Below, one piece after another: positions 57,458 through 64,000 of a DNA stretch of 64,000 nt; the stretch's first letter is position 1, and each line of letters starts with the position of its first letter. A model generated the notes under the pieces. The model made no database searches and had not been told where the DNA came from. It saw only the letters and a program-made list of their open reading frames with translations. The stretch covers positions 79,811 to 143,810 of the forward strand of contig NZ_MPDK01000005.1 in NCBI RefSeq assembly GCF_003144315.1, read 5' to 3'. A program made the position numbers and the translations under genes. The DNA is from Sulfoacidibacillus thermotolerans (GTDB lineage Bacteria > Bacillota > Bacilli > Alicyclobacillales > SLC66).

Positions 57458-57540
57458 GCGGGTGTGGCGGAATTGGCAGACGCACCAGACTTAGGATCTG
57501 GCGGGTAACCGTGGGGGTTCGAGTCCCTTCACCCGCACCA
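57458..57540 (+). tRNA. tRNA-Leu (TAG)
   Basis: An 83-base class II tRNA with long variable arm. Acceptor GCGGGTG pairs with CACCCGC, anticodon loop CTTAGGA (TAG), CCA encoded. Confidence 0.95.
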
Positions 57541-57563
57541 TGCAACTCATTTTACTATCTCGA

Positions 57564-57640
57564 CGGAGTTTAGCGCAGTTTGGTAGCGCGCCTGCCTTGG
57601 GAGCAGGAGGTCACAGGTTCAAATCCTGTAACTCCGACCA
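57564..57640 (+). tRNA. tRNA-Pro (TGG), likely attachment site of the mobile element
   Basis: A 77-base cloverleaf: acceptor CGGAGTT/AACTCCG, anticodon loop CTTGGGA (TGG), CCA encoded. It is the last tRNA of the cluster and the integrase gene lies just downstream, so its 3' end is the probable attachment site. No second copy of its 3' end was seen in the window. Confidence 0.95.
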
Positions 57641-57669
57641 CAAAAAAGCCTGATATATCAAGGAAAACG

Positions 57670-57703
57670 AATGGTAAGCTGGATACAGCCTACCATTTTT
57701 GTT
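57670..57703 (+). terminator. Terminator of the tRNA cluster
   Basis: AATGGTAAGCT (57670-57680) pairs with AGCCTACCATT (57686-57696, one mismatch), followed by TTTGTTT. It lies between tRNA-Pro and the convergent integrase gene. Confidence 0.8.
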
Positions 57704-57777
57704 TGCCGATGATCTAGTTTTGATCTAGTGAACGAGTATGTGATCCAAAATCGTAGATTCTGCTACCATATATACCG

Positions 57778-58914
57778 TTAATTAACACTCTGTTCGTTAT
57801 GCGTTTTGCTCATCTTTTTTCGTTCATCGGCCATTGCCTGTGATAACCGATTTACACTTGCTTTTGTACGTGATGGTGTGGTGTGCAAATAGCGATTGAC
57901 GGTCATGCTGGTGTTCGCGTGGCCTAGTCGATCTGATATTTCCTTGATCGTTGCGCCTTCTGCCATGAGCATTGAGCCGTGAGTGTGGCGAAGATCGTAC
58001 AAGCGAATTTTGGGCAGTTCGGCAGCTTGCAGAACATTGGTCAGGTGTTTCCTCACTCTTGAAACGTCGATTGGATTGCCAATTTGATTGGTGAATACTA
58101 AATCGTTGTTGATCCATTCGGCGCCAAGCATCGAACGTGCCCGTGATTGTTCTTGTTTGAGATTACGAAGGATGGTGAGTAGATCATTGGGTAGATCAAG
58201 GTTGCGGCGGCTCGTTGTGGTTTTTAGGTCGGCAAATTCCCATCCACCACCAGGTAAGTGTTTGACAGATCGTACAATGGAAACAGTTCCGTGATTTAAG
58301 TCAACATCCTCCCATTTAAGTCCAAACACTTCCTCTGGTCTAGTTCCTGTAAGTAAAAGAAATGCAAGAATGGGATAATAGGAATCGTGTTGAGCGTGGT
58401 CAAGAAATACGACTGCTTGTTCAATGGTTAGAAATGGGCGTTGCTCTGCTCGATCTTTTAGCTTAGTGACAGCATCCATTGGATTTTTGATTAAATAGCC
58501 TAGATCCACTGCCTTACGAAAAGCTTTTTTCATGAGATTATAGACCATAACGGCGGTTCTGGTTTTACGTTGCTCGATGGCCAAACGATTGATCACCTTT
58601 TGACAGTCCATTGCGTTTAGGGTATTCATGCGTTTTTGACCAATGAATGGAATAACATGATTGGTCAAGCGCAACTCATCCTCATAATAAGTGTTTTTCG
58701 TGACTTCCGGCTTCTGATAAGTTGCGAGCCAATCTCTCAAATAGTCCTCGACTTTTGTTTTGCTGGCTGTGATTGTTTCGCCGTGGGATTTTGCATTCTC
58801 AAGCTTGGCGGCTTCCAATTCGGCTTTACGTCTTGTGCCGTGAAAAGTGAAACCTTTCTGTCGGCCATCCACAAATATGCGAATATACCAAATTTCTTTT
58901 CCTTGGTTGTCCAC
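57778..58914 (-). CDS. int: Tyrosine recombinase/integrase of the mobile element
   Basis: A phage-type integrase. An N-terminal arm-binding segment and a core-binding SAM-like domain precede the catalytic domain, which shows TGTRPEEVFGLKWED (first Arg), DLRHTHGSML and LGHANTSMTVNRYLHT with the nucleophilic Tyr. As drawn it starts at GTG (58914), but AGGAGG at 58947-58952 is ideally spaced eight bases before an in-frame ATA at 58936-58938 that would add eight residues (IATFTYRG). Start is therefore uncertain. The gene ends 138 bases from tRNA-Pro, as expected for integration at a tRNA 3' end. Confidence 0.9.
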   Translation of the reverse strand: MDNQGKEIWYIRIFVDGRQKGFTFHGTRRKAELEAAKLENAKSHGETITASKTKVEDYLRDWLATYQKPEVTKNTYYEDELRLTNHVIPFIGQKRMNTLNAMDCQKVINRLAIEQRKTRTAVMVYNLMKKAFRKAVDLGYLIKNPMDAVTKLKDRAEQRPFLTIEQAVVFLDHAQHDSYYPILAFLLLTGTRPEEVFGLKWEDVDLNHGTVSIVRSVKHLPGGGWEFADLKTTTSRRNLDLPNDLLTILRNLKQEQSRARSMLGAEWINNDLVFTNQIGNPIDVSRVRKHLTNVLQAAELPKIRLYDLRHTHGSMLMAEGATIKEISDRLGHANTSMTVNRYLHTTPSRTKASVNRLSQAMADERKKMSKTHNEQSVN

Positions 58915-58982
58915 ACCTCGGTAAGTGAAGGTGGCTATTTTGTATTCCTCCTAGCTAGATTGTATCAGAAAGGTTTTTTCTC

Positions 58983-59621
58983 TTATCCGTATGAATCGAA
59001 AAAAGCGGCGTTTGGCTTTAATTGTCCTCGCACTATTACGAAAGAATGCATACTTGCAAATTCATCATTAACGTAGACATGACAGGACCATGAACCTTCA
59101 GGAATTTCCCTGGATATTCTTAATGCATTAAAGGATACTTTTTTTCCTTTAAATCTATAAGGGCGTGAGGTAATCCATTGGGTTTGCTTAGCGCTACACC
59201 ATTCAACAGTTACAACAGCTGACATCTCGTTCGAGGATGGGGAAATAAGTTCGAAAGAGAGTATGACCATAGGATTTTCATCAGTGAAAATATTTGTTAA
59301 TTCCTCAGCAATTCCTTGAGCATTAACTTTTGTACATAAAACGGACTTGATAAAAATTTGATTACTGATATCTTTTTGAACAGACACAGTCCCATATTCA
59401 CCATTCTTAAGCAGAAATGATTCATCCGTCCAAGCATCACAAACTCTAAATTTCCCATTCAGTTCAATGGAATAGTAATGAAAAATTTCTGGTGGTGCAA
59501 CTTGGTAAATATTTAACCGATCAGTTGGAATACCCTCACAAACTAACTTATTAGAAAATTCATCAAAAATGACCCTGACAGATTCTATTTCAGTTTTAAG
59601 ATTTGGAATATAGATTTCCAT
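58983..59621 (-). CDS. Unrecognised protein of the mobile element
   Basis: A 212-residue protein I do not recognise. It is mostly alternating hydrophobic and polar residues suggestive of beta strands (SVRVIFDEF, HYYSIELNGKFRV, SAVVTVEWCSA, WSCHVYVND). ATG 59621 is chosen because it starts seven bases after the stop of the small membrane gene; an in-frame start at 59723 would overlap that gene and has no site. It lies in an apparent three-gene leftward operon that ends near the integrase. No signal peptide. Confidence 0.6.
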   Translation of the reverse strand: MEIYIPNLKTEIESVRVIFDEFSNKLVCEGIPTDRLNIYQVAPPEIFHYYSIELNGKFRVCDAWTDESFLLKNGEYGTVSVQKDISNQIFIKSVLCTKVNAQGIAEELTNIFTDENPMVILSFELISPSSNEMSAVVTVEWCSAKQTQWITSRPYRFKGKKVSFNALRISREIPEGSWSCHVYVNDEFASMHSFVIVRGQLKPNAAFFDSYG

Positions 59622-59628
59622 CTTTGTT

Positions 59629-59811
59629 TCACCAAATTCCCAACAAATGTGTTTCAAATACGATCCAACCGATTGAAATTCCGTACCACAATGATTTTGA
59701 TGCGTCGGTTTTGTCAGTTCCAAAAAATTTGACTAATAACCAAGTACCTATTTTAATTGCAATGTATCCAACAATCGTGGATACTGATGATACAACGATT
59801 AACCGAAGCAA
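59629..59811 (-). CDS. Small two-helix membrane protein
   Basis: A 60-residue, strongly hydrophobic protein with two probable membrane helices (about 3-28 and 41-58) joined by a short charged loop (GTDKTDASKS). TTG start with GGGGGGAG upstream on the minus strand. It sits 38 bases after the Gly/Ala-rich gene and seven before the 212-residue gene, so the three probably form one operon. Could be an immunity, holin-like or partner protein; nothing proves it. Confidence 0.5.
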   Translation of the reverse strand: MLRLIVVSSVSTIVGYIAIKIGTWLLVKFFGTDKTDASKSLWYGISIGWIVFETHLLGIW

Positions 59812-59826
59812 TTTGCTCCCCCCTCT

Positions 59827-59836
59827 AGGGCACGTA
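59827..59836 (+). repeat. Inverted repeat, left copy (AGGGCACGTA)
   Basis: A perfect 10-base match, in opposite orientation, to TACGTGCCCT at 60206-60215. The two copies bracket the Gly/Ala-rich gene and both continue with similar bases. They could be regulator sites or ends of a small cassette. Confidence 0.6.
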
Positions 59837-59849
59837 AGTTAGTGTAAAA

Positions 59850-60164
59850 CTAATTACCCCACCATCCCATATTTTGTCCGAAATGGTCGATAAAATCACC
59901 CGCATATGCTAAAGTTGCTGCTCCAACTGCTGCTGCCGCCGCTGCAGGAGCAGCATAGGCGACAACACCTGCTCCTACTTCTCCAACTGCAGCAGTACCC
60001 CCATCAATAACTGCCGCATCAAAAACTCCTGCTTTATTAGCTGTATTAATTGAACTTGCTATTTTTCCACCACCAGTAACGGCAGCAGCAATACCGCTAG
60101 CAACACTTACAGAATCACGATTGGTTTGATTAAATGCCTTTACTGTAGCACTCCACCAACTCAT
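59850..60164 (-). CDS. Gly/Ala-rich membrane-type protein, bacteriocin- or holin-like in composition
   Basis: A 104-residue protein starting MSWWSATVKAFNQ and ending GWWGN. Its middle is Gly/Ala-rich and hydrophobic (GEVGAGVVAYAAPAAAAAAV), fitting membrane insertion, with glycine-zipper-like spacing. Such composition is common in bacteriocins and toxin-like peptides but no family is recognised and no classical double-glycine leader is clear. ATG 60164 is chosen because GGAG precedes it; a TTG at 60185 lies before that site. The gene is bounded by the 10-bp inverted repeat at 59827 and 60206. Confidence 0.55.
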   Translation of the reverse strand: MSWWSATVKAFNQTNRDSVSVASGIAAAVTGGGKIASSINTANKAGVFDAAVIDGGTAAVGEVGAGVVAYAAPAAAAAAVGAATLAYAGDFIDHFGQNMGWWGN

Positions 60165-60205
60165 TTTCTTATCAACTCCAATCAAAATGTATTATAAACC
60201 AATCC

Positions 60206-60215
60206 TACGTGCCCT
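60206..60215 (-). repeat. Inverted repeat, right copy
   Basis: TACGTGCCCT on the + strand, complement of the copy at 59827. It lies in the likely promoter region of the leftward operon, about 40 bases before the Gly/Ala-rich gene. Confidence 0.6.
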
Positions 60216-60335
60216 TTTATAATCTAGCAGTATACGAAAAAAAAGTAAATAATCAGTTGTTTTACATGCTTGTCTAAACACAAATACTTCTTGTGTGCAA
60301 TTTTTTAGGAATAGCTGGAAGATGCTCCGTGGGGT

Positions 60336-60433
60336 CGACGTGGCAGAATGAGATGTGGGTGCACTCGGGGTGGCCGAATGCCGGGGCCTCGAAGTGCGCC
60401 CACATCTCACCGCAGGGGATTCTGTCCACGTCG
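60336..60433. repeat. Large GC-rich imperfect hairpin in the mobile element
   Basis: A 98-base inverted repeat in otherwise AT-rich DNA. Outer arms 60336-60349 and 60419-60433 pair except one bulged A; inner arms 60350-60365 and 60393-60408 pair with one G-T wobble; a ten-base gap lies on one side, and the 27-base top has further pairing. CACGTCGG of the outer arm recurs at 60466-60473. With an HUH Rep gene 208 bases downstream, it is a candidate replication or transfer origin, but could be a recombination site. Confidence 0.6.
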
Positions 60434-60640
60434 GGGGCGCTAACTTGTTAAAAGCCAGAGTGGAACACGTCGGCCTAGATTAAAATTAAACAACCCGTAA
60501 ACATTTTAATGCAAAACGCAAAAATCAGGTTGTGTTGACCGTGTAACTATTGAGAAAGCAAAAACCATAAAAGTAAAAGTATTCTTGCATTGATTTTTAT
60601 TACACTCAAAACACCTATAGAGTGAAGGAGGTGTACAAAT
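60434..60640 (+). other. Intergenic region before the HUH-helicase gene
   Basis: Together with the hairpin this completes a 475-base stretch without a convincing gene (60165-60640). The left part is GC-rich and repetitive (second CACGTCGG copy at 60466); the right part is very AT-rich and holds the presumed promoter, for which no clear -35/-10 pair with normal spacing was found. Confidence 0.5.
60603..60634 (+). promoter_or_regulatory. Possible pseudoknot masking the HUH-helicase ribosome site
   Basis: CACTC (60603-60607) can pair with GAGTG (60620-60624), and ACACCT (60611-60616) with AGGTGT (60629-60634). The two stems interlock as an H-type pseudoknot, and the second stem covers part of the AGGAGGTG site of the gene at 60641. 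Short stems, so chance cannot be excluded. Confidence 0.35.
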
Positions 60641-63631
60641 ATGTACGAGGTGCAAGGCGTTCATGAGGATGATAGAATCAAAGAAATGAATCGCATGGGT
60701 AAAATTGATGAGTATGCGTATGAATATGCTTGTCGTCCTCGTGCGCTGGCGTTTTTGAATGTACAGAAAAAATATGGTGCGATTGTAGATAGCCATTGCC
60801 ATAGTATCTTTTGTCCGGTTCATGGTGGCGAAGAACGTGCAGAAATTGCAAAAAACATTACGATGTATGCGAATATGTATCATTTGTATGAGTTTGTGAC
60901 ACTTACCCATTCGTCAGACTTAAAATCTCCAGAAGAAGCAGAACGAGCGTATGATGAGCTAAAGGAACATTTTCAAGCTGTTGTGGAACAGATGAAGAAT
61001 CTGAAATTTTCATATTACCTTGGAAGAAAAAGGTTTCGTGATAAGAATGCGAAAAAGACGGATGAGCAATATTATCTAAAGTGGTTACGGTGGATCGATC
61101 AAGTCATCAGATATGAGTATATCACGAACTTTCGACGTGTAGCACGTTCAGCGATTGCGTTTGCAATTCATAAGCGTCGTCTGATTTTGGATGTACAAGC
61201 TGCCTATGCAGAGGTAGATGCTTTTTTAGATGAGAGTTATCAAAACGAGACGGCTCCTGATGTGATTGTAAACCAATTACGAGAGCGGTATGCGTACTTA
61301 AAAGGCTATAAAAAGTTGGGGGAAGCGCTGGAAAACGTTCGTTTTAAGGTTGCTGATTATTTTTCACGTCTGAGTGATTATGACGAGTATAAATTTCCTT
61401 CTTCTAGTTCAGCGATTTCTCGTTATGTGATGAATGATCTGATTTTAGCTCACAACGAGAACAAAGAAGGGGTGCGTGCTTTAGAAATTGAGAACGAGAC
61501 AAAAAATCATGTCAACGAGAAGATCACGAAATTCGCTTATATTGGCACGTGGGAAGTGGGAAAAGGCGGTCATTTGCACGTGCATGCGCTCGTTAATTAC
61601 CCTGTGTTCTCTTATTTTATTGAGAAATCTAGGTTTTCTGGTGAAACGATGCAAGTGTATGATGTGAAAAGCGTGAACCGTTCTGATGCAAACGCACTCT
61701 CTGATTATATGGTGAAGTTGGGGCAATATCAGGCGAAAACCGACATAGAGGATATTCAGCGTCTCGCTTCGATCGGCATTTTTGGTCATCGTCATACCGA
61801 AAAAGGGGTTGTTAGGGGGAAGTCTGTGTATTTCGTTTCGGATAACGAGATCAAAGTGCACGCCTTCCACAGAATTAAAAAACAGAGTGGATTTGTTTTT
61901 GCGGGGTTCACCAAACGTCGAAATATCATAGATAGGATTGGCAATGTTCGTGGGATAGATGTAGAGAGTGAGACGCCCGTTCTCTCCCGCATGATTGACC
62001 GCGGTGCTAGTGAAATAGAAATAAAGATGCAATTTAGAGAAGAAGTGGATTCGATTACAGAGAGTTATACTCTTTGGCTTTCCCAAAATGAGAAAGCCAA
62101 AGAAATTTGGAAACAGGTTTTGGAGGAATATGAGGATGCTTTCTTTAAAGACATGTGTGAAACTGCGTATACGCATCTTACAAAAGAACAACTTTTTTTT
62201 GCTTTGCGAGAAACGCAATATGTAGAGTTCATTAAACGTTATGCCGCCTATCGCGCTGGCTTAGATTGGACGTGGTATGCATATTTCTCTGAAGAGGGGT
62301 TTAAAGAGGGCAAAGAGGTTGCGGGAGTTGAATATCTTTCAGGACGATATGATCATGTACCCAAGATAACTAATGAGCAATTGAAAATCATGAACGATGC
62401 GCTTTTCCATTCAGAAATTGTGGTGAAGGCAGATGCTGGTTCTGGAAAGACTTTCACGCTAGTTAACTTTCTTAACTATACGCCTTTTGACCCTAAAAAG
62501 GTTGCAGTTCTTTCATATACAGCGTCTGTTGCCCAAAAACTACGTAGTGAGTTGGATGCGCGGTATAGTCAATCCGTTCAAACGGTAGATGCTTTTTTGG
62601 GGATGCGCCGCCGTGCTAGAAAAACAGTCTATGCTCATAATTTTCATAACGTTGCTTCAGAGATTGAATTGGTGATTATCGACGAATACGAACGTTTGAC
62701 TCCTGATAAAAAGGCACTTCTTTATATGAGTTTGCCCGAAGATGTCCGGATTTTAAACTTTGGGGATACAAATCAGATTGGCGCATTTGGTCATAAATTT
62801 GGTGCTTTGGAAAACTTACCGGGTGTGGAATTGTTTTTTCTGACTAAGAATTTTCGTGTTCGCAAGGGGTTTAAAAATCACGGAGAAGACTTTGTCAAAG
62901 ATTTTGAGGATCGCAAGGATGAGATTGTACAAGCTGTGTTATCTGGCACAAAAGTACTTGTCAATGTACACAAAATCCGCCGTCTGGTAAATCAATGGGT
63001 TTTGGAAGAGTTAGATCGCACAGGCAAGCGTGGAATCAATAGAATTCGTGTTGGCGGTTATATTTTTGCAGAGGGTGATCAAGTTGTAATTAAGCGAAAT
63101 CGCAAACACAATGATGACGAAAGGTTCAATTCTTTGAATGGTGAAGAAGGTACAATGAAAGTATTTATGGGGGGGCGCGTTCAATATGCGCCGTTTGTCA
63201 ATGAGTATTATGATGAGGCAATGATTGCTGTAGAGTTGTCAAATGGAAAAGGAATTCGCCTTTTTCGGCATTCTGAGCTACTTCGATACACGGATACAAT
63301 CCAACATGCATATGCAATCACGATACAATCAAGTCAAGGCAAGGAGTATGAGAATGGAATGGTGTTGTTGGCTCGTACACAGAAAAAAGAGCGAAACAAA
63401 TATTTTGCTAGTCAAGAAATGTATTATACAGCTATAAGTCGTGCTCGTTCATCGGTAAAGGTGATTACAAATTTGCTAGAAGGTGAGTTTGAGGAATATA
63501 CAGGAAAAAGCTCAAGCTATGATTATTTGGATGATCGCACGTTAAACGAAAAAGATTTCCATTCTGACCATGCCGTCTTGATTCGTACCATTCGTTATAT
63601 TGCGAGAGAAAAATTCGCAACTGTTGTATGA
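60641..63631 (+). CDS. HUH endonuclease fused to superfamily 1 helicase (Rep-helicase)
   Basis: A 996-residue fusion. N-terminal half: a CxxH-type zinc-like cluster (about 53-61), FVTLTH (motif 1, about 85-90), HLHVHAL (HUH motif 2, 311-315) and DYMVK (Tyr 356 with Lys 359, motif 3), as in rolling-circle Rep proteins and relaxases. C-terminal half: ADAGSGKT (Walker A, about 597-604), VIIDEYER (motif II, 681), GDTNQ (708-712), NFR (737-739), IQSSQGKEYE (about 895-904) and YYTAISRAR (motif VI). AGGAGGTG precedes the ATG. It resembles Rep-helicase plans of Helitrons and relaxases. Likely role is replication or transfer of the element; strand specificity unknown. Confidence 0.85.
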   Translation: MYEVQGVHEDDRIKEMNRMGKIDEYAYEYACRPRALAFLNVQKKYGAIVDSHCHSIFCPVHGGEERAEIAKNITMYANMYHLYEFVTLTHSSDLKSPEEAERAYDELKEHFQAVVEQMKNLKFSYYLGRKRFRDKNAKKTDEQYYLKWLRWIDQVIRYEYITNFRRVARSAIAFAIHKRRLILDVQAAYAEVDAFLDESYQNETAPDVIVNQLRERYAYLKGYKKLGEALENVRFKVADYFSRLSDYDEYKFPSSSSAISRYVMNDLILAHNENKEGVRALEIENETKNHVNEKITKFAYIGTWEVGKGGHLHVHALVNYPVFSYFIEKSRFSGETMQVYDVKSVNRSDANALSDYMVKLGQYQAKTDIEDIQRLASIGIFGHRHTEKGVVRGKSVYFVSDNEIKVHAFHRIKKQSGFVFAGFTKRRNIIDRIGNVRGIDVESETPVLSRMIDRGASEIEIKMQFREEVDSITESYTLWLSQNEKAKEIWKQVLEEYEDAFFKDMCETAYTHLTKEQLFFALRETQYVEFIKRYAAYRAGLDWTWYAYFSEEGFKEGKEVAGVEYLSGRYDHVPKITNEQLKIMNDALFHSEIVVKADAGSGKTFTLVNFLNYTPFDPKKVAVLSYTASVAQKLRSELDARYSQSVQTVDAFLGMRRRARKTVYAHNFHNVASEIELVIIDEYERLTPDKKALLYMSLPEDVRILNFGDTNQIGAFGHKFGALENLPGVELFFLTKNFRVRKGFKNHGEDFVKDFEDRKDEIVQAVLSGTKVLVNVHKIRRLVNQWVLEELDRTGKRGINRIRVGGYIFAEGDQVVIKRNRKHNDDERFNSLNGEEGTMKVFMGGRVQYAPFVNEYYDEAMIAVELSNGKGIRLFRHSELLRYTDTIQHAYAITIQSSQGKEYENGMVLLARTQKKERNKYFASQEMYYTAISRARSSVKVITNLLEGEFEEYTGKSSSYDYLDDRTLNEKDFHSDHAVLIRTIRYIAREKFATVV

Positions 63632-63684
63632 GCGTTTTGCAGATTGCTGAGGATAGTCAGGGCAAGGGGTTTTTGGATCAAGTC

Positions 63685-63855
63685 CTAAATGTGGTGTAAT
63701 TTCGTTTTCCCTTTGTCGACGGGGTGCCTTGCCTTTTCATCGCCTTCCGACGACTTGAAGCTCTTCCGTTCATCTTGCGATTCGTGTGGCTCCGCCCTTG
63801 CATGGATGCGGTTTGGTTTGTCCGGCCAGACGGGACCCAAGCGCAACGTGTTCAT
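63685..63855 (-). CDS. Possible small charged protein
   Basis: A 56-residue frame starting ATG 63855, directly overlapping the stop of an upstream frame (TAATG). The product is hydrophilic and charged, beginning MNTLRLGPVWPDKPNR. No family is recognised. The stop-start overlap supports it; no independent ribosome site is visible, so it could be chance in GC-rich DNA. Confidence 0.3.
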   Translation of the reverse strand: MNTLRLGPVWPDKPNRIHARAEPHESQDERKSFKSSEGDEKARHPVDKGKTKLHHI

Positions 63856-64000
63856 TAAGGTTCCGTCTGGATCAGCCAGCGTACCGCATCCTGCAAGGGA
63901 CGCTGCGCTTTTCGCCTAACCCTGGCCATCCCAAGCGCAAGGTGGAAGCTCTTCATGATGCCTCCGCCTCGACCTTCTGCCTCCATTTCTCCTGCTGCTC
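63855..64000 (-). CDS. Possible 3' end of a gene entering from the right edge
   Basis: An open minus-strand frame from the window edge to TAA at 63857-63855, ending KAQRPLQDAVRWLIQTEP. An internal ATG 63983 has GGAG before it. Partial and unrecognised; listed because its stop overlaps the start of the next frame. Confidence 0.25.
   Translation of the reverse strand, partial: AAGEMEAEGRGGGIMKSFHLALGMARVRRKAQRPLQDAVRWLIQTEP

Larger units (their letters stand above)
63632..64000 (+). other. GC-rich end region with no firm gene
   Basis: About 370 bases after the HUH-helicase stop. Composition becomes GC-rich. On the + strand a 76-residue frame (63689-63919) has no site or family. On the minus strand two overlapping frames are listed separately. 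GAAGCTCTTC occurs twice (63758-63767 and 63947-63956). No terminator or attachment site repeat was seen. Confidence 0.5.

Noticed and set aside
57087..57573. Open frames of 90 and 125 residues on both strands across the tRNA cluster
   Set aside because: They run through five or six clear tRNA genes; the apparent repeats (e.g. GFESH, NPRVP) are translated T-arms.
58636..59076. 146-residue plus-strand frame over the integrase start
   Set aside because: Mostly the reverse of the integrase N-terminus with a long hydrophobic bias; no site.
60192..60410. 72-residue minus-strand frame inside the hairpin region
   Set aside because: It is created by the GC-rich inverted repeat and has no ribosome site.
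63689..63919. 76-residue plus-strand frame at the right edge
   Set aside because: No ribosome site or recognisable domain; the opposite strand frames look equally or more plausible.
57641..64000. Second attachment site (copy of the tRNA-Pro 3' end)
   Set aside because: I searched by eye for GGTTCAAATCCTGT and CTCCGACC and found none, so the right end is taken to lie outside.

Overview
The window is one continuous piece of a spore-forming Gram-positive chromosome, read mostly on the + strand. Gene order closely follows the Bacillus polC-nusA-infB, spoVF/dap, spoIIIE, recA-rny and cotE-mutS regions. Dipicolinate synthase, CotE, a SpoIIIE-type translocase and YlxY/MlpA homologues point to an endospore former. 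Moderate GC, many TTG/GTG starts and the mosaic order suggest the Alicyclobacillaceae side of the Bacilli (inference, not proven here).

Layout: 1-9263 holds the end of polC, then rimP, nusA, rnpM, a ribosomal L7Ae-like gene, infB, rbfA, an nrnA-like gene, truB and ribF, almost all overlapping or closely spaced (translation, tRNA modification, RNA turnover, flavin synthesis). 9279-12137 is rpsO and pnp. 12236-22824 is a sporulation and lysine block: ylxY, mlpA, dut, dpaA/dpaB, asd, dapG, dapA, then rnjB, tepA and ylzJ. The dap genes supply dihydrodipicolinate, which DpaAB turns into the spore's dipicolinic acid. 22998-35284 holds the DNA translocase, two unrecognised proteins, a lipoprotein, ymfK, a RodZ-like gene, yajQ, rimO, pgsA, cinA and a DEAD-box helicase gene. 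35432-40929 is recA (with a LexA-type box), recX, rny, ymdB and a membrane dipeptidase. 41191-47921 is cotE followed by an unusual five-gene coupled cluster of four ATP-grasp proteins and one amidoligase fusion. A structured non-coding RNA candidate follows, then miaB, mutS, mutL, miaA, hfq, two tRNAs, a convergent tagO-like gene and six more tRNAs.

From about 57641 to the right edge the DNA changes character. It is an integrated mobile element next to tRNA-Pro: a tyrosine recombinase, a small leftward operon of unrecognised genes (one Gly/Ala-rich membrane-type protein bounded by a perfect inverted repeat), a roughly 100-bp GC-rich imperfect hairpin, and a 996-residue protein that joins an HUH-type replication/relaxase endonuclease to a superfamily 1 helicase. 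The far end of the element lies outside the window.

Most promising for novelty: the HUH-helicase fusion element with its hairpin and possible SD-masking pseudoknot, the cotE-linked ATP-grasp/amidoligase cluster, and the RNA candidate upstream of miaB. All calls come from reading motifs, gene order and signals; no database search was possible.
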